Assembly: GCA_947500005.1 (NCBI GenBank)
Contig: CANMQJ010000012.1
Coordinates: 102,446 to 166,445, forward strand
Length of the DNA stretch: 64,000 nucleotides
DNA from: an uncultured Paracoccaceae bacterium
Lineage (GTDB): Bacteria; Pseudomonadota; Alphaproteobacteria; Rhodobacterales; Rhodobacteraceae
Direction of reading: 5' to 3'
Shown: piece after piece, positions 39,923 through 48,521 of the stretch
How positions within the stretch are numbered: the first letter of the stretch is position 1
How the letters are laid out: every line of letters starts with the position of its first letter
Made by a program: the position numbers and the translations under genes
Notes under the pieces: model-generated
The model's input: only the letters and a program-made list of their open reading frames with translations
Databases searched by the model: none
What the model was told of the DNA's origin: nothing

Positions 39923-42325
39923 TCAGAACCGTGCCTGTAGCGTCAGGTCGAAGCTCTGCTCCTTGTCGAAGCTTTCCTTGCTGAGCGCTTTCGAGAAGTT
40001 GAAGCGCAGCGGACCGAATCCGGTCGTCCAGAGTATCGAGAACCCTACGACGTGGCGGAAGGATCCGTCGGCGCCCACGATGCACGACCCGGAGGGCGTG
40101 GCACAGTTCATAGGATCGACAGCGGTGTTTGCGTCGGACAGATCCCAGAGGTTTCCGACATCGTAGAACAGGCCGCCACGAATTCCCAATTCCTCGGGCA
40201 GTCCCAACGGGAATTCCGCCTCGAAACGGGCCACGGCGAAATAGTTGCCCCCGAGGGCGTCGTTCTGACCGTTCGAAAGATCGCGCGGCCCGACACCTGC
40301 GGGTTCAAAGCCTCGAAACGTGTCCGAACCCAGAACATAGCGGTCAATCGTCCGGCTGAACCCGTTGCCGCGCCAGCTGAACGCACCCGCTTCGAAAGTC
40401 GCCCTGAGGGTGACCTCCTCTGCCAGGACCATCGTTTGCGCAACTGCCTTGGCCGAGGTCTTGACCCATTCGTTGTCCCCGCCAAGCCCAGCGGCGTCCA
40501 CACCGGCCTCGAAGAGCCAGCCCGCGTTCGGATTCAGCCCCGAGCGACGGCTGTCGTAGACGTATTTCAAACCCAACGCACTGCTTGAACGTTCATCCTG
40601 TGCGATTTCCGAGGCAATCACCGCACCATTCGGAACGTTGACGCGCGATATCATCTCGCTGTTGTCCCAGTTGTAGCGCAGTTGGACCGAGGATTGTTCG
40701 CCGATATCGAATGTCAGAGCCGGATTGAAGAACGCACGCTTCGTGTCGAACGAGGCATAGCTGGAATTCTGCTTTGCAAGGCCGAGATTGATATCGAACC
40801 GCAAGCGACGCCCCAAAAGATAGGGTTCGCTGAAGTTGATGACATATTGTTCGGCATCCTGAGCAGTCGAGAGCGTCAAGCCAAGGGTTTGCCCGCGTCC
40901 GAGAAAGTTGCTTTCCTGAAGGCCAAGCGCGATCCCGAAGCCATCTGCCAGCGAGTAGCTGCCACCGATGTTGAGCGACCCGGTCGGCTGCTCGACGACA
41001 TCGACGTCCACGATCACCTGGCTGGGCGAGGACCCTTCGCGCGTTTCCACGTTCGCCTCACTGAAGAAGCCCAGGGCACGAATGCGTTCCGCGGCATTGC
41101 GGATCTCGCGGGGGTTGAACGGGTCACCCTCTACTGTCAGGAACTGGCGCCGGATCACGCGGTCCAGCGTGGTGGTGTTACCCTCGATGTCGATGCGTTC
41201 GACAAAGACCCGCGGTCCCTTAACGAGGGCGAATTCAACATCCAGCGTCAGGTCGCGATTGTTGCGCGAAATACGGGGCTCCACCCGCAGGAAATCTACG
41301 TTGTTCTTCAGCCCCAACCGCTCAAGACGGGCGATGGAGTTTTCCACGATCGATGGGGAATAGGTGACCCCGGGCTGCACCTTGAGAGCCGCCTGATAGG
41401 CCGCGGCATCGACGCCCGGAATCTCGCTGACGGTCGAGATCCGGCCAAAGGAGAATTGCTGCCCCTCGGTGACATTCATGACGAGGAAGAACGCATCGCG
41501 CTCACGCGTGAACTCCACATTCGCGCTGTTCACCCGGAAATCGACGTAGCCGCGCGACAGGTAGAAGTCGCGCAGGACCTGTTTGTCGAACTCGATACGG
41601 TCGGCAATGAAAGTATCCGAACGGATGAACGTCCGCAGCAAGCCGGCCTGCTTCGTCTCGAGCACGCGACGGAGACGACGATCGGAATAGGCGCGGTTGC
41701 CGACAAAGCTCACTCGTTCGACTTCGATCGTGTCGCCTTCGGCGATTTCGAAGACAAGATCGACCCGGTTATCGTTACGGCGGATGATGCGCGGCACGAC
41801 GGTCGCCGCGACACGCCCCTGTGCAGAATAAACTTCCGCCAGGCGCGCAGCGTCCGCTTCCGCCTGCTCAGGCGAAAACACCCGGCGCGGCTGTGAATTG
41901 ATCGCCTCGGACAAGGAATCGTCCTTGATCCGGCGATTTCCCTCGAAGCTGATGCGGTTGATCGTCGGACGCTCCTCGACATTGACGATCAGTGTGTTCC
42001 CGCGGGGCGTCAGTTCGACTGTTTCAAAAACGCCACTGTCAAGCAGGCGCTGATATGCGTCGTTGAGTTGCCCGCCCGACACCGCCTGGCCCCGTTCGAT
42101 TCCCAGACGACTGATGATGGTCGAAGCCTGGATGCGCTGGTTCCCTTCCACCTGCACATTGGTGAAGCTGTAGTTCTGAGCCTGCGCCCGGGGTACCGCA
42201 ACCCCCAAGGTCATTGCAAAGACTACAAAAAAAACTGCCGCTGTCCGTGTCAACATCTTGCTGAAGCCGAACCCATGACCACAGGATCTACCTGTGACTG
42301 TCCCGTTATCCATATTTTTCGCCAC
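39923..42325 (-). CDS. bamA: outer membrane protein assembly factor BamA
   Basis: Central Omp85 subunit inserting beta-barrels in the outer membrane. The 800-residue protein has a signal sequence (MLTRTAAVFFVVFAMTLGVAVPRAQAQ, about residues 24-50), five POTRA domains (from YSFTNVQVEGNQRIQ on), and a C-terminal barrel ending in phenylalanine (LQARF). The L6 VRGF-equivalent motif reads TFRGFEPAGVGPRD. The GTG at 42325 is the longest start; an ATG at 42313 is equally likely. It precedes skp and fabZ as in other alphaproteobacteria. Confidence 0.98.
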   Translation of the reverse strand: MAKNMDNGTVTGRSCGHGFGFSKMLTRTAAVFFVVFAMTLGVAVPRAQAQNYSFTNVQVEGNQRIQASTIISRLGIERGQAVSGGQLNDAYQRLLDSGVFETVELTPRGNTLIVNVEERPTINRISFEGNRRIKDDSLSEAINSQPRRVFSPEQAEADAARLAEVYSAQGRVAATVVPRIIRRNDNRVDLVFEIAEGDTIEVERVSFVGNRAYSDRRLRRVLETKQAGLLRTFIRSDTFIADRIEFDKQVLRDFYLSRGYVDFRVNSANVEFTRERDAFFLVMNVTEGQQFSFGRISTVSEIPGVDAAAYQAALKVQPGVTYSPSIVENSIARLERLGLKNNVDFLRVEPRISRNNRDLTLDVEFALVKGPRVFVERIDIEGNTTTLDRVIRRQFLTVEGDPFNPREIRNAAERIRALGFFSEANVETREGSSPSQVIVDVDVVEQPTGSLNIGGSYSLADGFGIALGLQESNFLGRGQTLGLTLSTAQDAEQYVINFSEPYLLGRRLRFDINLGLAKQNSSYASFDTKRAFFNPALTFDIGEQSSVQLRYNWDNSEMISRVNVPNGAVIASEIAQDERSSSALGLKYVYDSRRSGLNPNAGWLFEAGVDAAGLGGDNEWVKTSAKAVAQTMVLAEEVTLRATFEAGAFSWRGNGFSRTIDRYVLGSDTFRGFEPAGVGPRDLSNGQNDALGGNYFAVARFEAEFPLGLPEELGIRGGLFYDVGNLWDLSDANTAVDPMNCATPSGSCIVGADGSFRHVVGFSILWTTGFGPLRFNFSKALSKESFDKEQSFDLTLQARF

Positions 42326-42379
42326 CCAGATTCAAGCAGACATCGAGTTGTGAGTACCGGGATCGGGAACGGTTGTCAA

Positions 42380-42414
42380 AACTGCAAAAGACAGCGCGGC
42401 CCACTGGGCCGCGC
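42380..42414 (-). terminator. hairpin between the 41-residue protein gene and bamA
   Basis: A ten-base perfect stem GCGCGGCCCA/TGGGCCGCGC (42394-42414) followed on the minus strand by TGTCTTTTGCAG. It may partly separate rseP and the small gene from bamA transcription. The T-run is weak, so read-through is likely. Confidence 0.5.
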
Positions 42415-42453
42415 GAAGTTCGAGTTGGGAAATTTCAAGTGGTGAGGCGGGAA

Positions 42454-42579
42454 TCAGAAGCTGCCCAGCCAGGCGCCTGCGGCAAGCGCCAGGGCGATCA
42501 TTCCCACATAGAGAATTCGGTCCCAGTTGAGCTCCATGACCAGGCTCAGGCCGCGATAGGATTGCTGCAAGGTCTGCAT
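42454..42579 (-). CDS. 41-residue membrane protein between rseP and bamA
   Basis: A small gene not usually recorded. GGAGC is spaced before the ATG at 42579. The product MQTLQQSYRGLSLVMELNWD continues into one hydrophobic helix (RILYVGMIALALAAGAWLGSF, residues 21-41), with the short polar part N-terminal. I recall a protein with this opening (MQTLQQSYRGLSL) as conserved hypothetical in Roseobacter genomes, in the same place. Its location between the RseP protease and BamA suggests a role in envelope stress or outer membrane biogenesis, but that is only inference. Confidence 0.75.
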   Translation of the reverse strand: MQTLQQSYRGLSLVMELNWDRILYVGMIALALAAGAWLGSF

Positions 42580-42672
42580 CGGAAACAGCTCCTTCGTATT
42601 GAGAGTTCCGGAGCAGACTATCGCCCGAATATGTCCAGATTAGGGCGACCGAATGCGATCCGAGGTGCAGGC

Positions 42673-44025
42673 TCAGCAGAAAAGATCGTTGCTGAGCGAA
42701 AAAACCATCAGCGACAGAATCAGCGTCAGACCGACAGCCATGAGCACGCGCAGCACCTTGTCGCTGGGCGGGCGTCCGGTCACTGCCTCGTAGGCATAGA
42801 ATACGAGATGCCCGCCATCGAGAACCGGGATCGGGAAGAGGTTCAATAATCCCACCGCCGTCGACAGAACCGCGATGAACCAGATGAAGCTCTGCGCCCC
42901 CTGACTTGCCATCGCGCTGGAGGTCTCGGCTATGCCGATGGGACCCGAGATATTGCAGGTGCTGATCGCCCCGGTAACCATGTGCCAGATGCCCGACAAC
43001 GACCCCTCGACGATGCGCCAGGTCTGCCCCGCACCGTCGGAGACGGCGGCGAAAAATCCCATAGGTTCCGACGCGGGCTCCAGCGCCATGCCACCGACAA
43101 TGCCGATCCGCCAATGGGTGACGAAGCCGCCATCCGGCTGGGGCTCGTCCGTGCGACGCGGCTTGAGAGCGAATTCCAGCGTTTCGCCATCACGCCAAAC
43201 ATCCAGAAGAAGAGCCCTGCCATCCGAGGTTTCGACCTTCTCTTTCAGCTGGGAGAAGGCAAAAATCTTCTCGCCATCGACAGCCGTGATGACATCATCG
43301 GGCCTGAGTTCGATATCCATTGCGGCACTGCGCGGTGCGACCTGCGCAATACGCGGAGGATACAGCCACGGCCCCTGGACGACCCGTTCCCGATCATCTC
43401 GCATAACCGTGTACTCGACCGTGGGCGCCGCCGCCTGATCCGCGAAGAACCCCTCCCACGAGGCGAGGTCGGAGAAATCCGGCAACGGCTTGCCATTCAT
43501 GGCAAGAATCTCGTCACCTTCCTGGAGTTCCTGCACCTGCGCCGGCAAAGGATGGAGTTCTCCCACTGTCAGGGGGTCGCTGGGCGCGCCGCGCATCATG
43601 AATATCGCGCCGAAAACGATCACCGAAAGAATGAAATTGAAGACCGGCCCGGCCGCAACGGTCGCAGCCCGCGCCCAGAGCGGCGCGCCATGAATGGTGT
43701 TGCGAAGCCTATCGGGGTTCTCGCGATACAGGTCCGCCATGGATTGGGCGTCCTTGCCCGAGGCGGCGTTCGAGTCACCGAGGAACTTGACGTATCCACC
43801 AAAGGGAAGCGCTGCCAGCTGCCAGCGCGTGCCGCGGCGGTCGACGCGGCTGAGGAGAACCGGGCCAAAGCCAAGGGAAAAGACTTCGGCATGAATACCG
43901 GACCAGCGACCGACGATGTAATGTCCGAACTCGTGAACGGCGACGATCACGGACAGCGCGATGACAAACGCGATGATAGTGTAAAGAAGCCCGCCGAATT
44001 CGGGAATGAAAGAAACTGCGTCCAA
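42673..44025 (-). CDS. rseP: RIP metalloprotease RseP
   Basis: Intramembrane site-2 zinc protease that releases anti-sigma factors and clears signal peptides. The 450 residues have the zinc motif HEFGH at 31-35 in the first membrane helix, a PDZ-like domain in the middle (GDEILAMNGKPLPDFSDL and DDVITAVDGEKI suggest two), and the C-terminal metal-binding PVLDGGHLVFYAYE motif in a membrane helix. It lies between dxr and bamA, the standard order. Confidence 0.98.
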   Translation of the reverse strand: MDAVSFIPEFGGLLYTIIAFVIALSVIVAVHEFGHYIVGRWSGIHAEVFSLGFGPVLLSRVDRRGTRWQLAALPFGGYVKFLGDSNAASGKDAQSMADLYRENPDRLRNTIHGAPLWARAATVAAGPVFNFILSVIVFGAIFMMRGAPSDPLTVGELHPLPAQVQELQEGDEILAMNGKPLPDFSDLASWEGFFADQAAAPTVEYTVMRDDRERVVQGPWLYPPRIAQVAPRSAAMDIELRPDDVITAVDGEKIFAFSQLKEKVETSDGRALLLDVWRDGETLEFALKPRRTDEPQPDGGFVTHWRIGIVGGMALEPASEPMGFFAAVSDGAGQTWRIVEGSLSGIWHMVTGAISTCNISGPIGIAETSSAMASQGAQSFIWFIAVLSTAVGLLNLFPIPVLDGGHLVFYAYEAVTGRPPSDKVLRVLMAVGLTLILSLMVFSLSNDLFC

Positions 44026-44029
44026 AACT

Positions 44030-45202
44030 TCACCCTGCTCGCTTGGTCATTTCCTCGTCGACCCATCGTCGCGCGAAATGGTCCGTTATCATTACGTTAT
44101 CAAGGGTCATTCCGGCATCAATAAGACGTGAGTCGGCCTCAAACCTGTCCAGAACCGCCTCGACAAGCCCTGCCATTTCCGTGAACCGGATGCGACGTGC
44201 GATGAAATGGTCGAGCGCCCTTTCCTTGGCCGCATTGAAAGCCGCGCCGCTCAACCCGCCTCGACGCATGACCGCCCAGGCAAGACCGAGTGCGGGATAG
44301 CGGGCGGGATCCGGCGCGCGGAACGTCAACTGTCCCATCGCCGCGAGGTCGAGCCGCGCAACCGGCAGCTCGCGCCGCTCCGGCCAGTGCAATGCATAGC
44401 CAATCGCGTGGCGCATATCCGGAGCCCCAAGATGCGCCATCAAAGCACCATCCCGGAAACCGACCAGCGCATGTACCGTCGACTCGGGATGAACCACGAC
44501 TTCTATCAGATCCGGATCGACCCCAAAGAATTCATGCGTTTCAATGACTTCCAGCGCCTTGTTGAACATGGACGCGCTATCGATGGTGATCCGCTGCCCC
44601 ATGTCCCAGTTCGGGTGGTTCGAAGCCTCTTCGACCGTCGCCTGTTCCAGCTGCTCAAGTGGCCAATCGCGAAAAGCCCCGCCGCTGGCGGTGATGACTA
44701 TCCGTTCTACCGCCCCGATATCTTCGCCCACCAGCGCTTGGAAAACCGCGGAATGCTCACTGTCGACCGGAAGGACCCGGGCCGCGTTCAGACCCGCCGT
44801 CTCCATCACCAGTTTTCCGGCGCAGACCAGCGATTCCTTGTTGGCAAGCGCCAGGGTGGCCCCCTGTTTCAACGCTTCGAGACCCGGGGCAAGTCCAGCC
44901 GCGCCGACAATGGACGACATGACCCAATCGACGGGCCGCGCGCCTGCTTCGATCAGGGCCGCCTGCCCTGCCCCAACCTCGATATCGGTCCCCGCCAGCG
45001 CATCGCGCAGGTCGTTCAGACGATCCTCATGGGCCGTCACGACGTATTTCGCCCGCAGGCGCCGCGCGTCGGCGGCCAGTTGGGCGATGTTCCCTGCTCC
45101 AGTAAGGGCAACAACCTCATATTGGTCTGGCTGGCGGTCGATCAGGTCGATGGTGTTCTGTCCGATGGATCCCGTCGCCCCAAGAATTGTGACACGGCGC
45201 AT
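44030..45202 (-). CDS. dxr: 1-deoxy-D-xylulose-5-phosphate reductoisomerase
   Basis: Second step of the MEP isoprenoid pathway, forming MEP with NADPH. The 390 residues begin MRRVTILGATGSIGQNTIDLI with the NADPH-binding GATGSIG, and include LANKESLVCAG, PVDSEHSAVFQAL and ASGGAFRD motifs with the metal and substrate residues. The ATG at 45202 overlaps the cdsA stop by one base (TGATG). The gene order uppS-cdsA-dxr-rseP is the conserved one. Confidence 0.98.
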   Translation of the reverse strand: MRRVTILGATGSIGQNTIDLIDRQPDQYEVVALTGAGNIAQLAADARRLRAKYVVTAHEDRLNDLRDALAGTDIEVGAGQAALIEAGARPVDWVMSSIVGAAGLAPGLEALKQGATLALANKESLVCAGKLVMETAGLNAARVLPVDSEHSAVFQALVGEDIGAVERIVITASGGAFRDWPLEQLEQATVEEASNHPNWDMGQRITIDSASMFNKALEVIETHEFFGVDPDLIEVVVHPESTVHALVGFRDGALMAHLGAPDMRHAIGYALHWPERRELPVARLDLAAMGQLTFRAPDPARYPALGLAWAVMRRGGLSGAAFNAAKERALDHFIARRIRFTEMAGLVEAVLDRFEADSRLIDAGMTLDNVMITDHFARRWVDEEMTKRAG

Positions 45203-45984
45203 CACATCCCCCCGGGAACGTAGAACATGCCGACGATCAGGACGAAGACCGCCGCCCCCATCATGCCGTCGAAACGATCCAGAAAACCGCCATGGCCCGG
45301 GATCAGGTTGGACGCATCCTTGACGCCTACGCGCCGCTTGAGGGCACTTTCGACGATATCCCCGGCCTGACTGGCCATCGATGCCATGACGGAAATCAGC
45401 ACGAATACCGGGCCGAACCCGGCATATGCTGCAAAGGCCGCGCCAACCGCACCGGCCGCTACCCAGCCACCCAAAGTACCCGACCACGTCTTCTTAGGAC
45501 TGACGCGAGGCCAGAATTTCGGCCCTCCCAACGTCTTGCCGACAAAGTATCCGGCTACGTCCGTGGCAATCACCACCCCGACCAGCCACAGCATCCATTC
45601 CAGTCCGAGCCCGGATCTGATGGATACGAAACCAAGGCCAGCCGCAACGATCCAAACGGTGAAGGCGGCAAAGGCCCGCCTCCGCCGCTTGACCTGCCCC
45701 AGCCCCACCAGCACCGGGGCGGACAACAGCGGAAATTGATACAGAGGCGGCAGATGAAGGCTCGCCAGCAAGGCCACGAAAGTCAGCAGGCCCAACTGGA
45801 CCGAAGCCGCCCGAGCATCGGGATTGAGCAACAGAACCAGTTCCCAGACCATGATCCCGCAGACGGCGGCGACGAAGACCTCGAACCAGATGCCCCCAAG
45901 CCACAGCTCGATCGCGAAGACGGCCACGAGAACCAGCGCGGAAATGATCCGCGCAAAGAGATCTGACCATCTTCCGTCACTCAT
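45202..45984 (-). CDS. cdsA: phosphatidate cytidylyltransferase
   Basis: Makes CDP-diacylglycerol for phospholipid synthesis. The 260-residue membrane protein has several helices (about seven) and the C-terminal CDS signature SALKRRVGVKDASNLIPGHGGFLDRFD. Residue composition and length are normal for alphaproteobacteria. It overlaps uppS at its start by four bases and dxr at its end by one, so all are coupled. Confidence 0.97.
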   Translation of the reverse strand: MSDGRWSDLFARIISALVLVAVFAIELWLGGIWFEVFVAAVCGIMVWELVLLLNPDARAASVQLGLLTFVALLASLHLPPLYQFPLLSAPVLVGLGQVKRRRRAFAAFTVWIVAAGLGFVSIRSGLGLEWMLWLVGVVIATDVAGYFVGKTLGGPKFWPRVSPKKTWSGTLGGWVAAGAVGAAFAAYAGFGPVFVLISVMASMASQAGDIVESALKRRVGVKDASNLIPGHGGFLDRFDGMMGAAVFVLIVGMFYVPGGM

Positions 45985-46712
45985 GCCTTGACGGCTCCGA
46001 ACCGTCGGTCACGACTGCCATAGCTGTGACACAGCCTTTCAAGTTCTCCGGCGCTGAAGTCCGGCCACAGAGTGTCGATGAACTCGTATTCCGAATAGGC
46101 TGACTGCCAGAGCAGGAAATTCGAGATGCGAGCCTCTCCGCTGGTACGAATGACAAGGTCGGGGTCTGGCAGAACATGTGTGTCGAGATAGCGCGGCAGG
46201 GTTTCCTCGTCCACGTCAGCGGGACTGAGCCGTCCCTCTGCCACGTCCCGGGCCAGCCGCTTGGTGGCGCGCGCCACTTCGTCCCGGCCCCCGTAATTGA
46301 GAGCGATGGTCAGGTGCACCCTGTCGTTCTCGCGGGTCAGATCCTCGAGATGATCCATCATCTCGACGAGCTTCCGGTCGAGCCGCACCCGGTCACCGAT
46401 GAAACGGACACGGACACCTTCGGCATGCAACGCATGCGCCTCCTTGGTTATGTAACGCCGGAACAGGCTCATCAACCCGGCCACTTCGACCTGTGTCCGT
46501 TTCCAGTTTTCGGTCGAGAAGGCAAATATCGTCAGGTACTTGATGCCCAGGCGCGGACAGGCCTCTACCACCTCGCGCACGCGTTTGGCGCCGGCGTGAT
46601 GGCCGAAGAGCCGTGGGCGTCCCCGGGCCTGGGCCCAGCGTCCATTGCCATCCATGATAATGGCGACATGGCGCGGGCCAGAGCCCGGTTCGGTATGAGA
46701 GTTCCTGGGCAT
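45981..46712 (-). CDS. uppS: undecaprenyl diphosphate synthase
   Basis: cis-Prenyltransferase making the C55 lipid carrier for peptidoglycan and O-antigen. The 243 residues show VAIIMDGNGRWAQARGRPRLFGHHAGA with the catalytic Asp, FAFSTENWKR, and the C-terminal DLVIRTSGEARISNFLLWQSAYSEYEF region. The next gene upstream, frr, is ten bases away. The expected downstream cdsA overlaps by four bases. Confidence 0.98.
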   Translation of the reverse strand: MPRNSHTEPGSGPRHVAIIMDGNGRWAQARGRPRLFGHHAGAKRVREVVEACPRLGIKYLTIFAFSTENWKRTQVEVAGLMSLFRRYITKEAHALHAEGVRVRFIGDRVRLDRKLVEMMDHLEDLTRENDRVHLTIALNYGGRDEVARATKRLARDVAEGRLSPADVDEETLPRYLDTHVLPDPDLVIRTSGEARISNFLLWQSAYSEYEFIDTLWPDFSAGELERLCHSYGSRDRRFGAVKA

Positions 46713-46721
46713 AAACAGGGA

Positions 46722-47285
46722 TCAGACCTGCATGATTTCGGCTTGCTTGGTCTCCAGCGCGTCGTCCACGGCCTTGATCATGCGGTCGGTCAGGTCCTGA
46801 ACCTCGGATTCCCAGAATTTCTGGTCGTCCTCGGACATGCCGTTGGATTTCGCCTTCTTGATCTGGTCCATACCGTCGCGCCGCACGTTGCGGATGGCGA
46901 CACGGGCATGTTCGGCATACTGACCGGCCACCTTGGTCAACTCGCGGCGCCGTTCCTCGTTGAGTTCGGGGATCGGCAACATGATGATGGTGCCGTTTGT
47001 CTGCGGATTAATGCCAAGACCGCTTTCCCGGATCGCCTTCTCCACCTTGCCGACCAGGCCCCTGTCCCAGACATTGATGGTGACCATTCTCGGCTCGGGC
47101 ACGTTCACCGTGCCCACCTGGTTGATCGGCGTGGGCTGGCCATACGCCTCGACCACGACCGGTTCGAGCATCGAGGCCGAAGCGCGGCCCGTGCGCAGCG
47201 AGGCGAATTCTGTACGCAGATTCGCCATCGCGCCGTCCATGCGCCGCTTGAGATCGTCGGTATCGAGTTCGAAATCGTCAGACAT
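46722..47285 (-). CDS. frr: ribosome recycling factor
   Basis: Splits post-termination ribosomes together with EF-G. The 187 residues contain [45 protein letters not shown] and the helical [30 protein letters not shown] region. It is the first visible gene of the envelope cluster; pyrH, tsf and rpsB, its usual upstream partners, are not in the window. Confidence 0.99.
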   Translation of the reverse strand: MSDDFELDTDDLKRRMDGAMANLRTEFASLRTGRASASMLEPVVVEAYGQPTPINQVGTVNVPEPRMVTINVWDRGLVGKVEKAIRESGLGINPQTNGTIIMLPIPELNEERRRELTKVAGQYAEHARVAIRNVRRDGMDQIKKAKSNGMSEDDQKFWESEVQDLTDRMIKAVDDALETKQAEIMQV

Positions 47286-47404
47286 GCTGCTCTTCTCCCC
47301 GTCTTGCAGGTGCCATCCGCATGGCTCTTACGCCATCACCTTCGGGATGTATAGCGATCTTGGCGCGCTTTGCGTATCCCCCTTGCCGCCTCGAGGATGC
47401 GGAG

Positions 47405-47431
47405 GGACCGCGCGGTTTCCCGCCGCGGTCC
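47405..47431. other. GC-rich hairpin between acuI and frr
   Basis: GGACCGCG (47405-47412) and CGCGGTCC (47424-47431) can form an eight-base stem with an 11-base loop. No T-run follows on either strand. It may be a weak terminator of the DMSP operon or a degenerate intergenic repeat. Confidence 0.3.
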
Positions 47432-47447
47432 AATATCTTCCGAAGTA

Positions 47448-48443
47448 TCAGGCGTTCACGTCAACCACGACCCGACCCTTGACCTGGCCCTTGAGGATGT
47501 CAGCGCCCAGCTTGGGCAGATCCGAGAGCGTTGCTGGCTGAACCATCGCCTCCAGCTTGTCGATCGGCAGGTCGTTGGCGATCCGCTTCCAGGCCCGGAG
47601 GCGGTTGTCATAGGGCTGCATGACCGAGTCGATCCCGAGAAGGTTCACACCGCGCAGGATGAAGGGCGTGATCAGCGCCCCTTCGATGGCTGCGCCGCCA
47701 GCCAGACCCACCGCAGCGACCGAACTGCCGTATTTCATCTGCTTGAGAACACGGCCCAGCATGGCGCCTGCCACGGCATCGACACAGCCGGCCCACTGTT
47801 CGCTCTCGAGTGGCTTGCGGGTGACCTCCGTCAGGTCTTCGCGCGCGACGATGCTGGTCGCTCCGAGCGCCTTGAGGTAGTCGGCCGTCTCGGGGCGTCC
47901 GGTGACGGCGGCCACCTCATGGCCCAGCTTGGCCAGGATCGCAGTCGCAACCGAGCCCACCCCGCCTGCGGCACCGGTCACCAGAACCGGTCCGTGACCG
48001 GGCTTCAAACCGTGATCCTCAAGCGCCATGACGGATAGCATCGCCGTAAGACCGGCGGTTCCAACCGCCATCGCCTGGCGCGTATCGATTCCGTCCGGCA
48101 AAGGAACCAGCCAGTCGGCCTTGACGCGCGCTTTCTGCGAGTACCCGCCCCAATGCGCTTCGCCCACGCGCCAGCCGGTCAGAACCACCCGGTCGCCGGG
48201 CTTGTACCGGTCGTCCGAACTCTCCTCGACCGTACCGGCAAAGTCGATCCCCGGCACATGCGGATACTTGCGGACCAGACCGCCGCCCTTGGCACTGAGG
48301 CACAGCCCGTCCTTGTAGTTCACCGTCGAATAGTCGACTGCGACCGTGACATCCGCATGGGGCAGATCATCGAGTCCCAGTTGCTTGACCGAACCCGAAG
48401 CAAGGCCTTCTTCGTTTTGCTCCATCACCAAGGCGTTGAACAT
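47448..48443 (-). CDS. acuI: acrylyl-CoA reductase (NADPH), AcuI
   Basis: Reduces acrylyl-CoA to propionyl-CoA in DMSP and acrylate catabolism. The 331-residue zinc-free MDR enzyme starts MFNALVMEQNEEG and contains VNYKDGLCLSAKGGGLVRKYPHVPGIDFAG, DRVVLTGWRVGEAHWGGYSQ, and the NADPH site VLVTGAAGGVGSVATAIL. Its location just downstream of dmdA (78-base gap, same strand) supports AcuI rather than generic quinone oxidoreductase. GGAGAGAC precedes the ATG. Confidence 0.93.
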   Translation of the reverse strand: MFNALVMEQNEEGLASGSVKQLGLDDLPHADVTVAVDYSTVNYKDGLCLSAKGGGLVRKYPHVPGIDFAGTVEESSDDRYKPGDRVVLTGWRVGEAHWGGYSQKARVKADWLVPLPDGIDTRQAMAVGTAGLTAMLSVMALEDHGLKPGHGPVLVTGAAGGVGSVATAILAKLGHEVAAVTGRPETADYLKALGATSIVAREDLTEVTRKPLESEQWAGCVDAVAGAMLGRVLKQMKYGSSVAAVGLAGGAAIEGALITPFILRGVNLLGIDSVMQPYDNRLRAWKRIANDLPIDKLEAMVQPATLSDLPKLGADILKGQVKGRVVVDVNA

Positions 48444-48521
48444 GTCGTCTCTCCTTTCTTGCCGATAAAGGGGTTTGCCCTTGGCACGGCTTTCAAATCT
48501 TCGGCGGGTGCGCGTCAGCCA

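Noticed and set aside
47405..47431. Possible strong terminator after acuI
   Set aside because: The stem is good, but neither strand has a T-run, so it is listed only as a hairpin.
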